A program made the translations under genes and the position numbers. The notes below the pieces were generated by a model, which saw only the letters and a program-made list of their open reading frames with translations, was not told where the DNA came from and did no database searches. 64,000 nt of DNA from Planctomycetota bacterium (GTDB lineage Bacteria; Planctomycetota; Planctomycetia; Planctomycetales; Planctomycetaceae). The stretch lies in NCBI GenBank assembly GCA_018242525.1, contig JAFEBS010000051.1, forward strand, positions 1-64,000, in the 5' to 3' direction. How positions within the stretch are numbered: position 1 is the first letter of the stretch; each line of letters starts with the position of its first letter. Positions 53,764-62,708 of this stretch are shown here, piece by piece.

Positions 53764-54828
53764 TCATCCAGACAGCCCTCGCAATCGATAGACGTAGCCC
53801 AGGACTTCGCTGACCGCAACGTACAAGGCCTGGGGGATTTCCTGACCGACTTTGACCATCTTGAATAATGCTCGCGCCACCGGTTTTCGCTCGACGACGG
53901 CAATGCCGTGGCGGCGGGCCCTGGCAGCAATCTGCAGTGCGAATTGATCTTTTCCTTTCGCGATCACGACCGGAGCGCCCGTGACCCCCCGCTCGTAGCG
54001 CAGGGCGACTGCCAGGTGCGTGGGATTTGTGATGACCAGCGTCGCCTTCGGTACTTCTTCCAGCATGCGGCGCTGGGACACCAGTTCGCGGGCGCGTTGA
54101 CGGCGACGGGAAAGAATTGCCGGATCACCGGTGTCGTCCTTTTGTTCCCGCTTTAATTCTTCGCGCGACATGCGCAGCATCTGTTCGTTGCGCCACCATT
54201 GCCAGCCATAGTCCAGCGCGCCAATCAGCAGCAGTACAGACGCGGCGGCAATCATCAATTCTGTCGCGATCCCCCAGGCGATCGAAACACTCGTGGTCAG
54301 CAGTCCGTCACTCAATTGGGCGATCTGCACTCCACGGTCGCTTAGCACCCACCATGCCGCGACCCCGACGAACGAGACCTTGCAGAGTGCCAGGCCGCCG
54401 CGCATCAGGCCCTCGGTCGAAAACAGGCGGTTCCAGTTCATCGCGGGATTGATCTTGTCCCACTTCGGGCCCAGCGATTCGGTGTTGATATGCAGCCCGG
54501 CTTGGGCGAGATTCGCGGCCAGGCTGACGGCGAAGATTCCCACCACCAGACCGCCGATCAATTGCAGTCCGCGATGCAGCATGCCGGTGACGTACGAGGG
54601 AATATCGCTGACGGTCAGTTCCATTCGCGGTGTCCGCAGATGGAGTTGCAATTCCTGGCCGAGTCCGCCTGCCAGTGCTGTGCCGCACCACCACAGGCCG
54701 ACGGTTCCCGTCATCAGGAGCAGCCCGTTGAGCAACTCGTGGCTGTACGCGAACTGGCCCTGCGCCCGGGCTTCCTCGCGCCGGCGCTGTGTTGGCAGTT
54801 CTGTCTTGTCAGAATTGTCTTCAGACAT
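53764..54828 (-). CDS. flhB: Flagellar export switch protein FlhB
   Basis: A 354-residue FlhB. Four transmembrane segments lie in the first ~215 residues. The autocleavage site 'NPTHLAVALRY' (cut after Asn) is present, with the C-terminal 'RKPVARALFKMVKVGQEIP' typical of export-substrate switching. Residues 'DKTELPTQRRREEARAQGQ' form the usual N-terminus. It starts 4 bases after fliR ends, so co-expression is certain. Confidence 0.95.
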   Translation of the reverse strand: MSEDNSDKTELPTQRRREEARAQGQFAYSHELLNGLLLMTGTVGLWWCGTALAGGLGQELQLHLRTPRMELTVSDIPSYVTGMLHRGLQLIGGLVVGIFAVSLAANLAQAGLHINTESLGPKWDKINPAMNWNRLFSTEGLMRGGLALCKVSFVGVAAWWVLSDRGVQIAQLSDGLLTTSVSIAWGIATELMIAAASVLLLIGALDYGWQWWRNEQMLRMSREELKREQKDDTGDPAILSRRRQRARELVSQRRMLEEVPKATLVITNPTHLAVALRYERGVTGAPVVIAKGKDQFALQIAARARRHGIAVVERKPVARALFKMVKVGQEIPQALYVAVSEVLGYVYRLRGLSG

Positions 54829-54831
54829 GAA

Positions 54832-55602
54832 TTACCGGCCATTTAGCAAACTGGAGAAACGCTGCAGGACAATGCCCATTTGCGGGGCGATATCGGGCCA
54901 CAGGATCAATGTCGCGATCAACCCCACGACAATTCGCAGTGCGTACCCGATCGACATCAGGTTCAATTGCGGAGCTGCGCGGGCCATGATCCCCAGGATC
55001 AACGACGTGATAAACAGGCACGAGGCGATCGGTGCCACCAGCAGCAAGCCCCATTCGGTGGCGGAGGACATTGCCTTCATCTGAATGGCGACGGGGACTG
55101 CCAGGATCGAACCACCGATCGGCTGGCGGGCAAATGATCCATGCAGGGCGTAGATAAAGAGATGATGCACGTTCTGCGAGAAAAAGACGACGACCCCCAG
55201 CAGTTCAAACACTTCCCCCATCACAGTGGACATGGCCGGACGCGTGGGATCGGTGATTGTTCCCAGGGTCAGCCCCATTTCCTGGCTCAGGTATTCACCG
55301 GCCACTCGAAACGGCACCAGGAACAGTCCGAAGACATACCCCAGGGCGCAGCCGATGATTGCCTCCCGCGCGACAGCCAGCGTGAACGCCAGCCACGGCT
55401 GGTCACTCATCTGCATCGCCACTTTCAGCGAGCTTGCTCCTGAAACATTGAACCAGAAGCAGGCCAGCGCCAGTGCCGTCCCCGCCTTGACCACCCGGGG
55501 CACAAAGCGGCCACCCAGATACGGGATGGTGGCAACGAAAGCCGACACGCGGGTCAGGATCAACCCGAATGTCATCACCCATGTGTCGAGCAGCGCGTCC
55601 AT
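54832..55602 (-). CDS. fliR: Flagellar export protein FliR
   Basis: A 256-residue membrane protein of the FliPQR gate. It has helices such as 'FGLILTRVSAFVATIP' and 'GCALGYVFGLFLVPFRVAGE', plus 'MGLTLGTITDP'. ATG 55602 overlaps the fliQ stop (TGATG arrangement), which fixes the start; a longer frame to 55671 would overlap fliQ. Normal length for FliR. Confidence 0.93.
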   Translation of the reverse strand: MDALLDTWVMTFGLILTRVSAFVATIPYLGGRFVPRVVKAGTALALACFWFNVSGASSLKVAMQMSDQPWLAFTLAVAREAIIGCALGYVFGLFLVPFRVAGEYLSQEMGLTLGTITDPTRPAMSTVMGEVFELLGVVVFFSQNVHHLFIYALHGSFARQPIGGSILAVPVAIQMKAMSSATEWGLLLVAPIASCLFITSLILGIMARAAPQLNLMSIGYALRIVVGLIATLILWPDIAPQMGIVLQRFSSLLNGR

Positions 55603-55871
55603 CAATGACCTATCTGCGCCGCGCGCGAAAACATCTGGACCGTGAAGTAAATCGACATCTGCAGCAACCACGGCATCGTGACGACGAACAACCCGGCCAG
55701 GGCCAGGATCCTGGGTGCAAAACTCAGCGTCTGTTCCTGGATGTTGGTCACCGCCTGAAAGATGCTGACCACCAATCCGACGACCAGACTGACCACCAGC
55801 GCCGGCAGCGTCAGCAGGACGGCGTGATAGAAGAAATCGCGGCCCATCGACACCGCATCCAGTTCATTCAT
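55602..55871 (-). CDS. fliQ: Flagellar export protein FliQ
   Basis: An 89-residue protein with two transmembrane helices ('FYHAVLLTLPALVVSLVVGL' and 'LALAGLFVVTMPWLLQMSI') and the conserved link 'IFQAVTNIQEQTLSFAPRI'. ATG 55871 gives the exact family length. It lies between fliP (13 bp away) and fliR. Confidence 0.95.
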   Translation of the reverse strand: MNELDAVSMGRDFFYHAVLLTLPALVVSLVVGLVVSIFQAVTNIQEQTLSFAPRILALAGLFVVTMPWLLQMSIYFTVQMFSRAAQIGH

Positions 55872-55884
55872 TGGTTGATCTCCC

Positions 55885-56565
55885 CTATCCAAAACTCTGG
55901 TTGAGTGACAGGGCGACCAGGTGCCACCCATCCGCCAGGACGAACAGCAACACCTTGAAGGGCGTGGAGACAATCACGGGGGGCATCATCATCATCCCCA
56001 TCGACATCAGCACCGTGGCGACCACCATGTCGACCAGCAGGAACGGGACATAAATGCAGAATCCCATAAAGAAGGCGGTCTTCAATTCGCTGATGATGAA
56101 GGCGGGGATCAGCACGCTGATCGGCGTTTCACTGGCCTGCGAAATCGGTTCCGACTTCGACATGTGAACGAACAGCGCCAGGTCGTGCTTGCGCGTCTGT
56201 CGCAGCATGAATTGCTTGTGGATCTCGGTGCCGCGGCGAAACGCTTCGATCCCCGTAATCTGATCATTCATGTAGGGCAGCACCGCTTCGTTATTCAACC
56301 GCGACAGCGTCGGCTCCATGATGAAGACGGTCAGAAACAGTGCCAGCCCGATCAGGACCGTGTTCGGTGGAATTTCCTGAGTCGACAGCCCGCGACGAAC
56401 GAATGACAATACGATCGCAATGCGGGTAAAACAGGTCAGGCAGGACAGCGCCGCGGGCAACAGCACCAGGCTGCCCAGGAAGATTGCCATCTGCAGCGGC
56501 GGAGACAGGTTCTGGAGAAATCCAGATTCGCCCATCCGTTCCGCCAGTTGATCAAAGTTGGTCAT
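55885..56565 (-). CDS. fliP: Flagellar export protein FliP
   Basis: A 226-residue FliP with the signature 'TCFTRIAIVLSFVRRGL', 'LIGLALFLTVFIMEPTL', 'PAFIISELKTAFFMGFCIYVP' (given as its short core 'FIISELKTAF') and 'MGMMMMPPVIVSTPFKVLLF'. It lacks a long cleavable signal sequence, as in many bacteria outside proteobacteria. Part of the FliPQR export gate. Confidence 0.95.
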   Translation of the reverse strand: MTNFDQLAERMGESGFLQNLSPPLQMAIFLGSLVLLPAALSCLTCFTRIAIVLSFVRRGLSTQEIPPNTVLIGLALFLTVFIMEPTLSRLNNEAVLPYMNDQITGIEAFRRGTEIHKQFMLRQTRKHDLALFVHMSKSEPISQASETPISVLIPAFIISELKTAFFMGFCIYVPFLLVDMVVATVLMSMGMMMMPPVIVSTPFKVLLFVLADGWHLVALSLNQSFG

Positions 56566-56574
56566 CGGCTGCTC

Positions 56575-57147
56575 CTATGCCGCGGCCGCGGTGGATAACC
56601 GCAACTCAAAGTTGTCAGGAGTCACCGCGTCAGCGGCAGGCTGATCTGCAGCGTCGTTTCCGCCAACTTGTTCCTCAAGTACGTCCTTGAATGAGGATGG
56701 CAGGGTGATCAACGATTTCAATCCCGTCGGATCCGTCCCGGCAACCAGTTGGGTATCGCCAACTTTGATCAGGTACAGGACCGCGCGATTTCCCAGGGTG
56801 ACACTCCCTTCAATCTGCAGTGCCTGCCCTCCCGTCGCGGTAACCCCCTGCAGTTTCAACAGCCAGGGCTTACCCAGCCACAGCGACACCACACAGAGTG
56901 TCAGAACGAAGACCGTACCCAGGACCAGTCGCAACAACATGGCACCTGTGTTGGGTGGCTCGGGCCAGTTCGGCGAATATACCAGAGAATCACCCGGGCT
57001 GGCGCTGGTGGCGGGTTCGTCGCCCTGAACGCTGGTAACGGGGGCATCAGCGGGTTGCGGTTGCGGATCGGCAGCACACGACTCAACCGTCCATGAAACC
57101 ATGAACGCGAGCAGACCCCAAAACAACAGTTGCGACCAACGTCTCAT
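56575..57147 (-). CDS. fliO: Flagellar biosynthesis protein FliO
   Basis: A 190-residue FliO. An N-terminal signal-like helix ('LLFWGLLAFMVSWTVESCAA') is followed by an acidic Pro-rich linker, a second transmembrane helix ('LVLGTVFVLTLCVVSLWLG') and a cytoplasmic domain with 'LGNRAVLYLIKVGDTQLVAG'. The last two features are diagnostic. FliO helps assemble FliP. It is 9 bp from fliP. Confidence 0.88.
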   Translation of the reverse strand: MRRWSQLLFWGLLAFMVSWTVESCAADPQPQPADAPVTSVQGDEPATSASPGDSLVYSPNWPEPPNTGAMLLRLVLGTVFVLTLCVVSLWLGKPWLLKLQGVTATGGQALQIEGSVTLGNRAVLYLIKVGDTQLVAGTDPTGLKSLITLPSSFKDVLEEQVGGNDAADQPAADAVTPDNFELRLSTAAAA

Positions 57148-57189
57148 CGGACACCGCCCTCCCTGGCTGATGTCAGCGTTTGCGGCGAT

Positions 57190-57573
57190 TCAGCCGCCCG
57201 ATCCGGATGTATCCGTGATTTCCGTGATACGAATTGCGAACTGGTCGTTGACCACCACGACTTCGCCACGTGCAACCCGCACGTTTTGAACGATCAGGTC
57301 AACCGGGTCTGAAATCAGACGATCGAGGGTGACGACCGAACCAATGTCCAGCTTCAGCAGGTCTTCGACAGCGAAATCCGCCCGGCCCAGCACGGCTTCC
57401 GCATCCAGGCGGACGCCATACAGGTGATCGAGTGATTTGGCGGGCGAGGGTTTTCCGGGAGTCAAGTTGGAAAAAACCGGGGCGCGCGCCGCAATGTCCG
57501 CAGCTACACTGTCACTGTCGCCATTCAATTCGCGGTCAACCGTCGCCATTACGGCATCCAGTGTTTCCGACAT
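57190..57573 (-). CDS. fliN: Flagellar motor switch protein FliN
   Basis: A 127-residue FliN with a C-terminal SpoA domain ('LDAEAVLGRADFAVEDLLKL', 'NVRVARGEVVVVNDQFAIRITEI') that forms the C-ring with FliM. ATG 57573 is chosen (GGAG 6 bases upstream) over the GTG at 57591. It follows fliM by 36 bp in the same direction. Confidence 0.92.
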   Translation of the reverse strand: MSETLDAVMATVDRELNGDSDSVAADIAARAPVFSNLTPGKPSPAKSLDHLYGVRLDAEAVLGRADFAVEDLLKLDIGSVVTLDRLISDPVDLIVQNVRVARGEVVVVNDQFAIRITEITDTSGSGG

Positions 57574-57609
57574 ATCGACTCCCTGTTCCACGATTTTGTC
57601 CGATTTCGA

Positions 57610-58503
57610 TCAGGCGGCATCAGACGGGTCCGTTCCGAACCGCGCCTGCGGATTTCCCAAAGCTATCTCGAATCCCTGTCGGTTCCCGACTCGACCTGCC
57701 CAGCCAAGGTATTTGGGCTCTCCCCGTACCGAGGCTTGCAACGGTTCACCAACTCGCTGATCCAGCACAACCACATCCCCGACCCTCAGCGCTGCCAATT
57801 CGGGTCCCGTCAGTTGCACTCCACCCAGTCGAACTTCCAACTCGCTCTGCATCCCGCGAACCAGTTCTTCCAGATGTCTGCGACTGGTGTGGTCATCGAC
57901 GGGGCGCTGAGGACGAATTGGCAGGTCAAACAGGTGAGCCAGGAATTCGTTTGTCAGCAGCCAGGTCCACGAGGAATCACCGATGGATGTCTTGGCGGAC
58001 GAACGGCAGACGAGGATTGGCTCTGTCAGCCGAAATCGTTTCGTCCGGCGCAGATTCGTTTCGGTTTCACCGACACTCAATCCGATTCCCGACTCTCCCT
58101 GCCAGCTTTCTTTTAATCCCCGAACAATGGTTTCGACCGCGAATTCTGCCACGGATTGCTCCGCCGGAGTCAGGTCTCGTTCCGTGAGCGATTCCTCAGG
58201 AGAATCGCCCAGCAAACGAGTCACCAGGTCCTGAACCAGGGGATTGGGCAGCGCCACCACGGACTGGGATTCGCGGCCCGTCAGTTTCACTTGAATCGCC
58301 AGCGTTTTGTCAGTCCATTGAGCCAATGCTTCGGTCGGATAAAGCGTCGTGATCTCATCCAATCGTAATTCCACCGGTACCGACATTCCCGCGAACAACT
58401 CGGCCAGCAATGTATTCGAACGACCCAACCATTGAGCCAGTTTGGCTCGCAAATTGGGGGCAAGCGGTGGCGGGCGGGTGAAGTCGTAGCGAATGACGTT
58501 CAT
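57610..58503 (-). CDS. fliM: Flagellar motor switch protein FliM (short N-terminus)
   Basis: A 297-residue FliM. It starts 'MNVIRYDFTRPPPLAPNLRA', matching the region after the usual N-terminal segment, then has the CheC-like middle domain ('LDEITTLYP', 'LTERDLTPAEQSVAEFAVETI') and the C-terminal SpoA domain ('LRVGDVVVLDQRVGEPLQASV'). The common N-terminal CheY-P-binding peptide L-S-Q-x-E-I-D is missing. The start is fixed by ATGA overlap with the fliL stop, so the absence is real. Motor switching may therefore use another interface. Confidence 0.92.
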   Translation of the reverse strand: MNVIRYDFTRPPPLAPNLRAKLAQWLGRSNTLLAELFAGMSVPVELRLDEITTLYPTEALAQWTDKTLAIQVKLTGRESQSVVALPNPLVQDLVTRLLGDSPEESLTERDLTPAEQSVAEFAVETIVRGLKESWQGESGIGLSVGETETNLRRTKRFRLTEPILVCRSSAKTSIGDSSWTWLLTNEFLAHLFDLPIRPQRPVDDHTSRRHLEELVRGMQSELEVRLGGVQLTGPELAALRVGDVVVLDQRVGEPLQASVRGEPKYLGWAGRVGNRQGFEIALGNPQARFGTDPSDAA

Positions 58504-59063
58504 TGGATATAGAATTCTTCGAATAGGATATCCTGGATTCGTTCGCGTCCATCGGTGAACAGCAGGGCATTAAAATTGTCCTGGATTTCGCGACGCAGGC
58601 GATTGACCCCGACCTTTCCGCGGATGTCTTCCAGCGACTTGTCGGCCAGATGACTTGTGAGCCAGGTCTGCAGGATCGGTTTGCGCGATTCCAGCGCAGT
58701 CTTCACTTCCTCTTCGTCCTGGCCGTCGGCCTGCATGGTCACTTCCAGCGACAGGTATCGCGCCAGTGCCGGATCGTTCAAGTTGACAACCGTGCGACCA
58801 AACGGAATGAAGGTGGGGCCATTCACGACCACCTTGGGTGTTCCTTCTTTCCCGTGGGCATCCGTGGCACCGTGTCCACCGGCACCGTGATCATCGGCTT
58901 TGGCCTTTTTCTTGTCGTGGCCTGCTTCATGCCCAGCCGCTTCCGCTTTCGCGGGATCGGCCCCTTCGTGGCTCTTCCCCTGCATCATCTGGGGAATGGC
59001 GATGCCAGCCGCAGCCGAGGCGAGCCCAACTCCTCCCAAAAGTGCGATTTTCTTGATGTTCAC
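58500..59063 (-). CDS. fliL: Flagellar basal body-associated protein FliL
   Basis: A 187-residue FliL. An N-terminal transmembrane helix ('IALLGGVGLASAAAGIAIP') is followed by a His/Lys/Asp-rich linker (~35-75) and a periplasmic stomatin-like domain ('VNLNDPALARYLSLEVTMQ', 'DILFEEFYIQ' at the C-terminus, matching 'VLFTEFVIQ' in other FliL). It is the first gene of this flagellar block as seen in the window. Confidence 0.88.
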   Translation of the reverse strand: MNIKKIALLGGVGLASAAAGIAIPQMMQGKSHEGADPAKAEAAGHEAGHDKKKAKADDHGAGGHGATDAHGKEGTPKVVVNGPTFIPFGRTVVNLNDPALARYLSLEVTMQADGQDEEEVKTALESRKPILQTWLTSHLADKSLEDIRGKVGVNRLRREIQDNFNALLFTDGRERIQDILFEEFYIQ

Positions 59064-59193
59064 GACTGTGTTACCTCAATCTGACAACCACTTTCCGGTA
59101 CAAAGACGCACGGAAATCGGCCAGTCTGGGATGGCGTATCGGATGAATCGGATGCCGCGGCGTAAACCTTGAGGATTTCGGTGACTTTTCCGA

Positions 59194-60165
59194 TCAGTGT
59201 GTTTGCGCAGGCGGCGAGGAGAATCCGGGTGTGCAGTCTAAGGCAGTTTCTGCCGGTCGTGGAACGAAGTCGCTGGCTGACTTCAAGAGTCCCAAAACGT
59301 TCCGTTCAATCGTGGCTGTGAGTCCATCCAGAGGCAGGTGGCTCAAGCTGTCTTTGGAGAATGGGTTTTCCATTTCGACTCCAATCTGGTCCAGACACAG
59401 CAGTGGGTACGCCACAAGCATGGTGATGAATGGCACGAGCCAATCGGTGCTGAGTCGATGAAGCAGAACGAGCGGAAGCGTCAGTAGTAGCAGGACAATG
59501 AACCGACGAGTCTTGATGGAATAGACCCGTGGGAGTGGTGTATTCAGGATTCGTTCGCAGGCTCCCACATGATCGATCAGCAATGACCGTTCGCGCTCGA
59601 TTTGCAGGAATGTGAACCGATCCATCTTCGATTCGTCACAGGCAGTTCTCAGGAAGTTGCTCAGCTTCATGGCGACAAAACTCGGCATATGATCTGCTGC
59701 CGCAATCTGAGCCGCTGACTCTTCTCCGACCAGTCTCGTGATTTCCATCGAAAGTGGTTCACCGCGGAGGCTGCAACGCGTCACATGTGAAAAGACTGCA
59801 GTCCATCGAACCGCCTGTTCCTGCCAACCCGGTTCGGCGGGCCCATAAGACAGTGCTCCAATTACGAAATTCCGCGATTGGTTGACGATGGCTCCCCACT
59901 GCTTGCGGGCTTCCCACCATCGGTCGTACCCTGCATTTGTCCTCAGGACGAGCAGAAGCCCCAGGGCGACTCCGGCGATTTCAAACGGTGCGACTTCCAA
60001 CCCGAGTCGTACGTTAAACCTGCGTTCCACAATCCAGGTGACTGAGCATATGCCACTGGAGATCAGGCCAAACACCACGACGAGCGGCAAGATCTGGGGA
60101 GTGACCGACCCTCGTAATGCGAAGGCTTCCTGCCAGAATCCTTGCCGTCGCTGACGATTCATCAT
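59194..60165 (-). CDS. Bestrophin-like anion channel (UPF0187/RFP-TM)
   Basis: A 323-residue membrane protein of the bestrophin superfamily. The 'RTNAGYDRWWEARKQWGAIVNQSRN' signature (short core 'GYDRWWEARKQWG') and later helices 'FIVLLLLTLPLVLLHRLS' and 'FITMLVAYPLLCLDQIGVEMENPF' are characteristic. It forms a pentameric chloride/bicarbonate channel in relatives. It lies 30 bp after a beta-carbonic anhydrase gene on the same strand, so bicarbonate is a likely cargo. The start ATG 60165 begins 'MMNRQRRQGFWQEAFALRGS'. Confidence 0.88.
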   Translation of the reverse strand: MMNRQRRQGFWQEAFALRGSVTPQILPLVVVFGLISSGICSVTWIVERRFNVRLGLEVAPFEIAGVALGLLLVLRTNAGYDRWWEARKQWGAIVNQSRNFVIGALSYGPAEPGWQEQAVRWTAVFSHVTRCSLRGEPLSMEITRLVGEESAAQIAAADHMPSFVAMKLSNFLRTACDESKMDRFTFLQIERERSLLIDHVGACERILNTPLPRVYSIKTRRFIVLLLLTLPLVLLHRLSTDWLVPFITMLVAYPLLCLDQIGVEMENPFSKDSLSHLPLDGLTATIERNVLGLLKSASDFVPRPAETALDCTPGFSSPPAQTH

Positions 60166-60195
60166 GTTCGATCCCTCAACGGCAACCGGCCCGAT

Positions 60196-60864
60196 TCAGA
60201 TCATGTGAGACGTTCGTCGCCAGGCATTGGATTCCGTTCGTGACTGGTATTCAGCAAGTTTTACGAACTGGGACTGATGGACATCGTAGGCGAACACTTC
60301 GCCGGTTTCGATTTTGTAGACCCAACCATGCAGGTTCAGATCGCCCCGGACCATACGAGATGCGACGGCGGGAAGTGTGCGCAGATTCTCCAGTTGAACC
60401 AGCACGTTCTCCTCGATCGTGGCCGTCAACAAGGATGGTCCCTGAAGATGTCCGTAATTGTCACGAATGATTCGGCGTGTCGTTTCCGCATGTGACAACC
60501 ACGATGAAACCGCCGGAAGCGTGGCAACCTGTTCCGGTTGCAAAAGCCCCTGCATGGCTCCGCAATGCGAATGACCGCAGACAATGATGTCTTTGACGCC
60601 AAGCATCGCAACCGCGAATTCAATCGTCGCGGCTTCGCCCCCGATTCCCGCGCCATGCGGCGGAATAATATTTCCGGCGTTGCGCAGAATAAACAATTCA
60701 CCAGGCTGAGTCTGAGTCAGCAGGCTCGGATCAATTCGCGAGTCGGAGCATGTGATAAAGAGGGTTTCCGGGTGCTGGCCTTTTGCCAACTGTTGAAACA
60801 ATCCCTGAAGCGGCAGAAAACCCTCGGATTGAAATTGATGGATTCCTTCAATCAGCTTCTGCAT
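60196..60864 (-). CDS. Beta-carbonic anhydrase
   Basis: A 222-residue beta-class carbonic anhydrase, which interconverts CO2 and bicarbonate. The zinc ligands Cys39, His98 and Cys101 ('[10 protein letters not shown]' and '[10 protein letters not shown]') and the Asp41-Arg43 dyad are all present. ATG 60864 has GAGGAA upstream and starts '[16 protein letters not shown]', typical of the SulP-linked and prokaryotic CynT group. It is the first gene of an operon with the bestrophin-like channel. Confidence 0.94.
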   Translation of the reverse strand: MQKLIEGIHQFQSEGFLPLQGLFQQLAKGQHPETLFITCSDSRIDPSLLTQTQPGELFILRNAGNIIPPHGAGIGGEAATIEFAVAMLGVKDIIVCGHSHCGAMQGLLQPEQVATLPAVSSWLSHAETTRRIIRDNYGHLQGPSLLTATIEENVLVQLENLRTLPAVASRMVRGDLNLHGWVYKIETGEVFAYDVHQSQFVKLAEYQSRTESNAWRRTSHMI

Positions 60865-61100
60865 GTGCAGTTCCTCTTCCTGGTCTTGGGTAAACTCGCA
60901 AACATTTACCAAATAGTATCTTGTGATCGATCCGATTGGCTGTCAGCCGGCTGGCGCTTGATGGCAATCACTGGAATATAACGAAATCGTAAGCATGTGG
61001 CGGCGCGAGTCAATGTTAAAAATTACGAAAAAGTTATATTTATTCGGATGGCTGAGCGAAGCCTGAAATCGCCCGCCTGATGATTGTGAAGGCGGTACCG

Positions 61101-62096
61101 CTATTTCCGGGCCAGTTGAATCAGGGACGCTTTCACGGAGGCCAGATTCCCAACAATGACAAATGAGCGGAACAAGTAGTCGGTTGCGGGAATCCCGTTT
61201 TCCGGATCACGCCTTCGGTAGACGCAATTCCATTTCACGACCTTCTCGGTCTGAAAGTGAAATCGACCGTATCCCGGTCCAACCATTCCCCCGGGTGGCG
61301 GATCGCGCGCGAGAATTCCCATCGCGTGCGAACCATCAGCAGTCGCCAGGACCACGGGGAACGGCTGTTCCCCCGGTCCATCGCTGAGTGGAATCAGTTC
61401 CCGTGTTTCAGGGTGGTAACACCAGAATGATTGGAATTCGGCAGGCATGTAACCAGTGACAACTTCGAACTGTGCCGACGTGTGCTTTTCGCCGACTGGC
61501 ACGCCAAACGTCACATCGTATTGGATGACCTGCGGCAGATTCTTGTATCCAATCGTGACTCGCTTGGTCAGCAGATGATTGGAAACTACAGTCGTATTTC
61601 GGGCCGGATGTCCCGCGGACTGTCCGTTGGGCGACAGCCAGAACGCCATTCGATTCGTGGTCTGCAGGACATTATCCTTGGCGAGCAGATGCAGCAACAC
61701 ACTCGACGACGTCGGCCCCGCTCCATCATCGACCGACCCCGCTTCGGTCGGATTGAACGTCTCCGGCAAGAACGGACCACCGGCATCGAAATTCGCTGCG
61801 GACTGGATCTGACGACCATGGTCCGTGCTATCGACGAATTCCCTGCCCTTCCAGGTCAATGAATGAATGGCCCCAGCCAGTCGGGAGGTTGTCGTGATCA
61901 CGATTTCGGAATCGACAGTCCCTGCCCGGATCACCGCATCCCCGGACGGGAGCGGTGGCGAAGGCTCCTCGGAAATGCCGACCAATGGGACTGCGAACAG
62001 CAGACCGATCACAATCAGAGAACACCGGGGGACTTGCCATAGAACGGAACGTGTTCCGTTCGCCGCGGCAATCCTCCCGCGCCCGGAAATCATCAT
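61101..62096 (-). CDS. Secreted protein of unknown function
   Basis: A 331-residue exported protein. A signal-like helix (~20-42, 'CSLIVIGLLFAVPLVGIS') follows a polar N-terminus. The rest is beta-rich with segments such as 'IHSLTWKGREFVDSTDHGRQ', 'RVTIGYKNLPQVIQYDVTF' and 'ILARDPPPGGMVGPGYGRF'. It may be a galactose-mutarotase-like beta-sandwich, but I do not recognise a family. It follows the nitroreductase after 18 bp, so it is probably the last gene of that operon. Confidence 0.65.
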   Translation of the reverse strand: MMISGRGRIAAANGTRSVLWQVPRCSLIVIGLLFAVPLVGISEEPSPPLPSGDAVIRAGTVDSEIVITTTSRLAGAIHSLTWKGREFVDSTDHGRQIQSAANFDAGGPFLPETFNPTEAGSVDDGAGPTSSSVLLHLLAKDNVLQTTNRMAFWLSPNGQSAGHPARNTTVVSNHLLTKRVTIGYKNLPQVIQYDVTFGVPVGEKHTSAQFEVVTGYMPAEFQSFWCYHPETRELIPLSDGPGEQPFPVVLATADGSHAMGILARDPPPGGMVGPGYGRFHFQTEKVVKWNCVYRRRDPENGIPATDYLFRSFVIVGNLASVKASLIQLARK

Positions 62097-62114
62097 CGAA
62101 GTTGCGCCTTCCGA

Positions 62115-62708
62115 TTAATACGCTGATTGTCCCCACTGGCCGCGGTAGACGAACTCGCTCAAAGTCTTTCGACCCCGACCCGCTCGATCCCGCTCGGCAA
62201 GCTGCGGGTCGCTGGCGTCAGGCGAGGCGGCATAGCCGATGGCGATCGCAGTGACGATCGTCTGCGACTCCGGGATTCCATAGGTCACCCGGCACTTGTC
62301 CGGATTGATCCCCGCCATCTGGTGAACGCTCAATCCCAGCGCCGTGGCCTGCAACGACAGGTTCCCGGCCGCCAGCCCCAGGTCATGTTGAGCGACCCGG
62401 TTCGGATTCCCGTTGCGGGAAAATGAGTTTGAGACAATCCCGAGGAGCAGGACCCCGGCGTGCTGTGCCCAGACTTGATTCGCTTCCAGCAGGCATCCCA
62501 GCAATTTCGTGAACTCGGCCTGATCGTCACGTGTGGCCATGATATATGTCCACGGCTGTTCATTGTAACTGGATGCAGCCCAGCGGGCGGCTTCCAGGCA
62601 CGAGGCCAGCTTGTCGGGTTCAACCGCCCGCGGCTCGAAACAATAGGGGCTCCAACGCTGTGCGATCAGTTCATGAATTGGATGATCCGGCTGGGCGATT
62701 TTGCTCAT
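62115..62708 (-). CDS. Nitroreductase-family flavoprotein
   Basis: A 197-residue nitroreductase-fold protein that would bind FMN and reduce nitro or quinone compounds with NAD(P)H. Typical features are 'QRWSPYCFEPRAVEPDKL', 'ARWAASSYNEQPW' (FMN site), 'QHDLGLAAGNLSLQATALGL' and 'VTAIAIGYAA'. ATG 62708 overlaps the stop of the upstream glycoside-hydrolase-like gene (ATGA). The real substrate is unknown. Confidence 0.9.
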   Translation of the reverse strand: MSKIAQPDHPIHELIAQRWSPYCFEPRAVEPDKLASCLEAARWAASSYNEQPWTYIMATRDDQAEFTKLLGCLLEANQVWAQHAGVLLLGIVSNSFSRNGNPNRVAQHDLGLAAGNLSLQATALGLSVHQMAGINPDKCRVTYGIPESQTIVTAIAIGYAASPDASDPQLAERDRAGRGRKTLSEFVYRGQWGQSAY

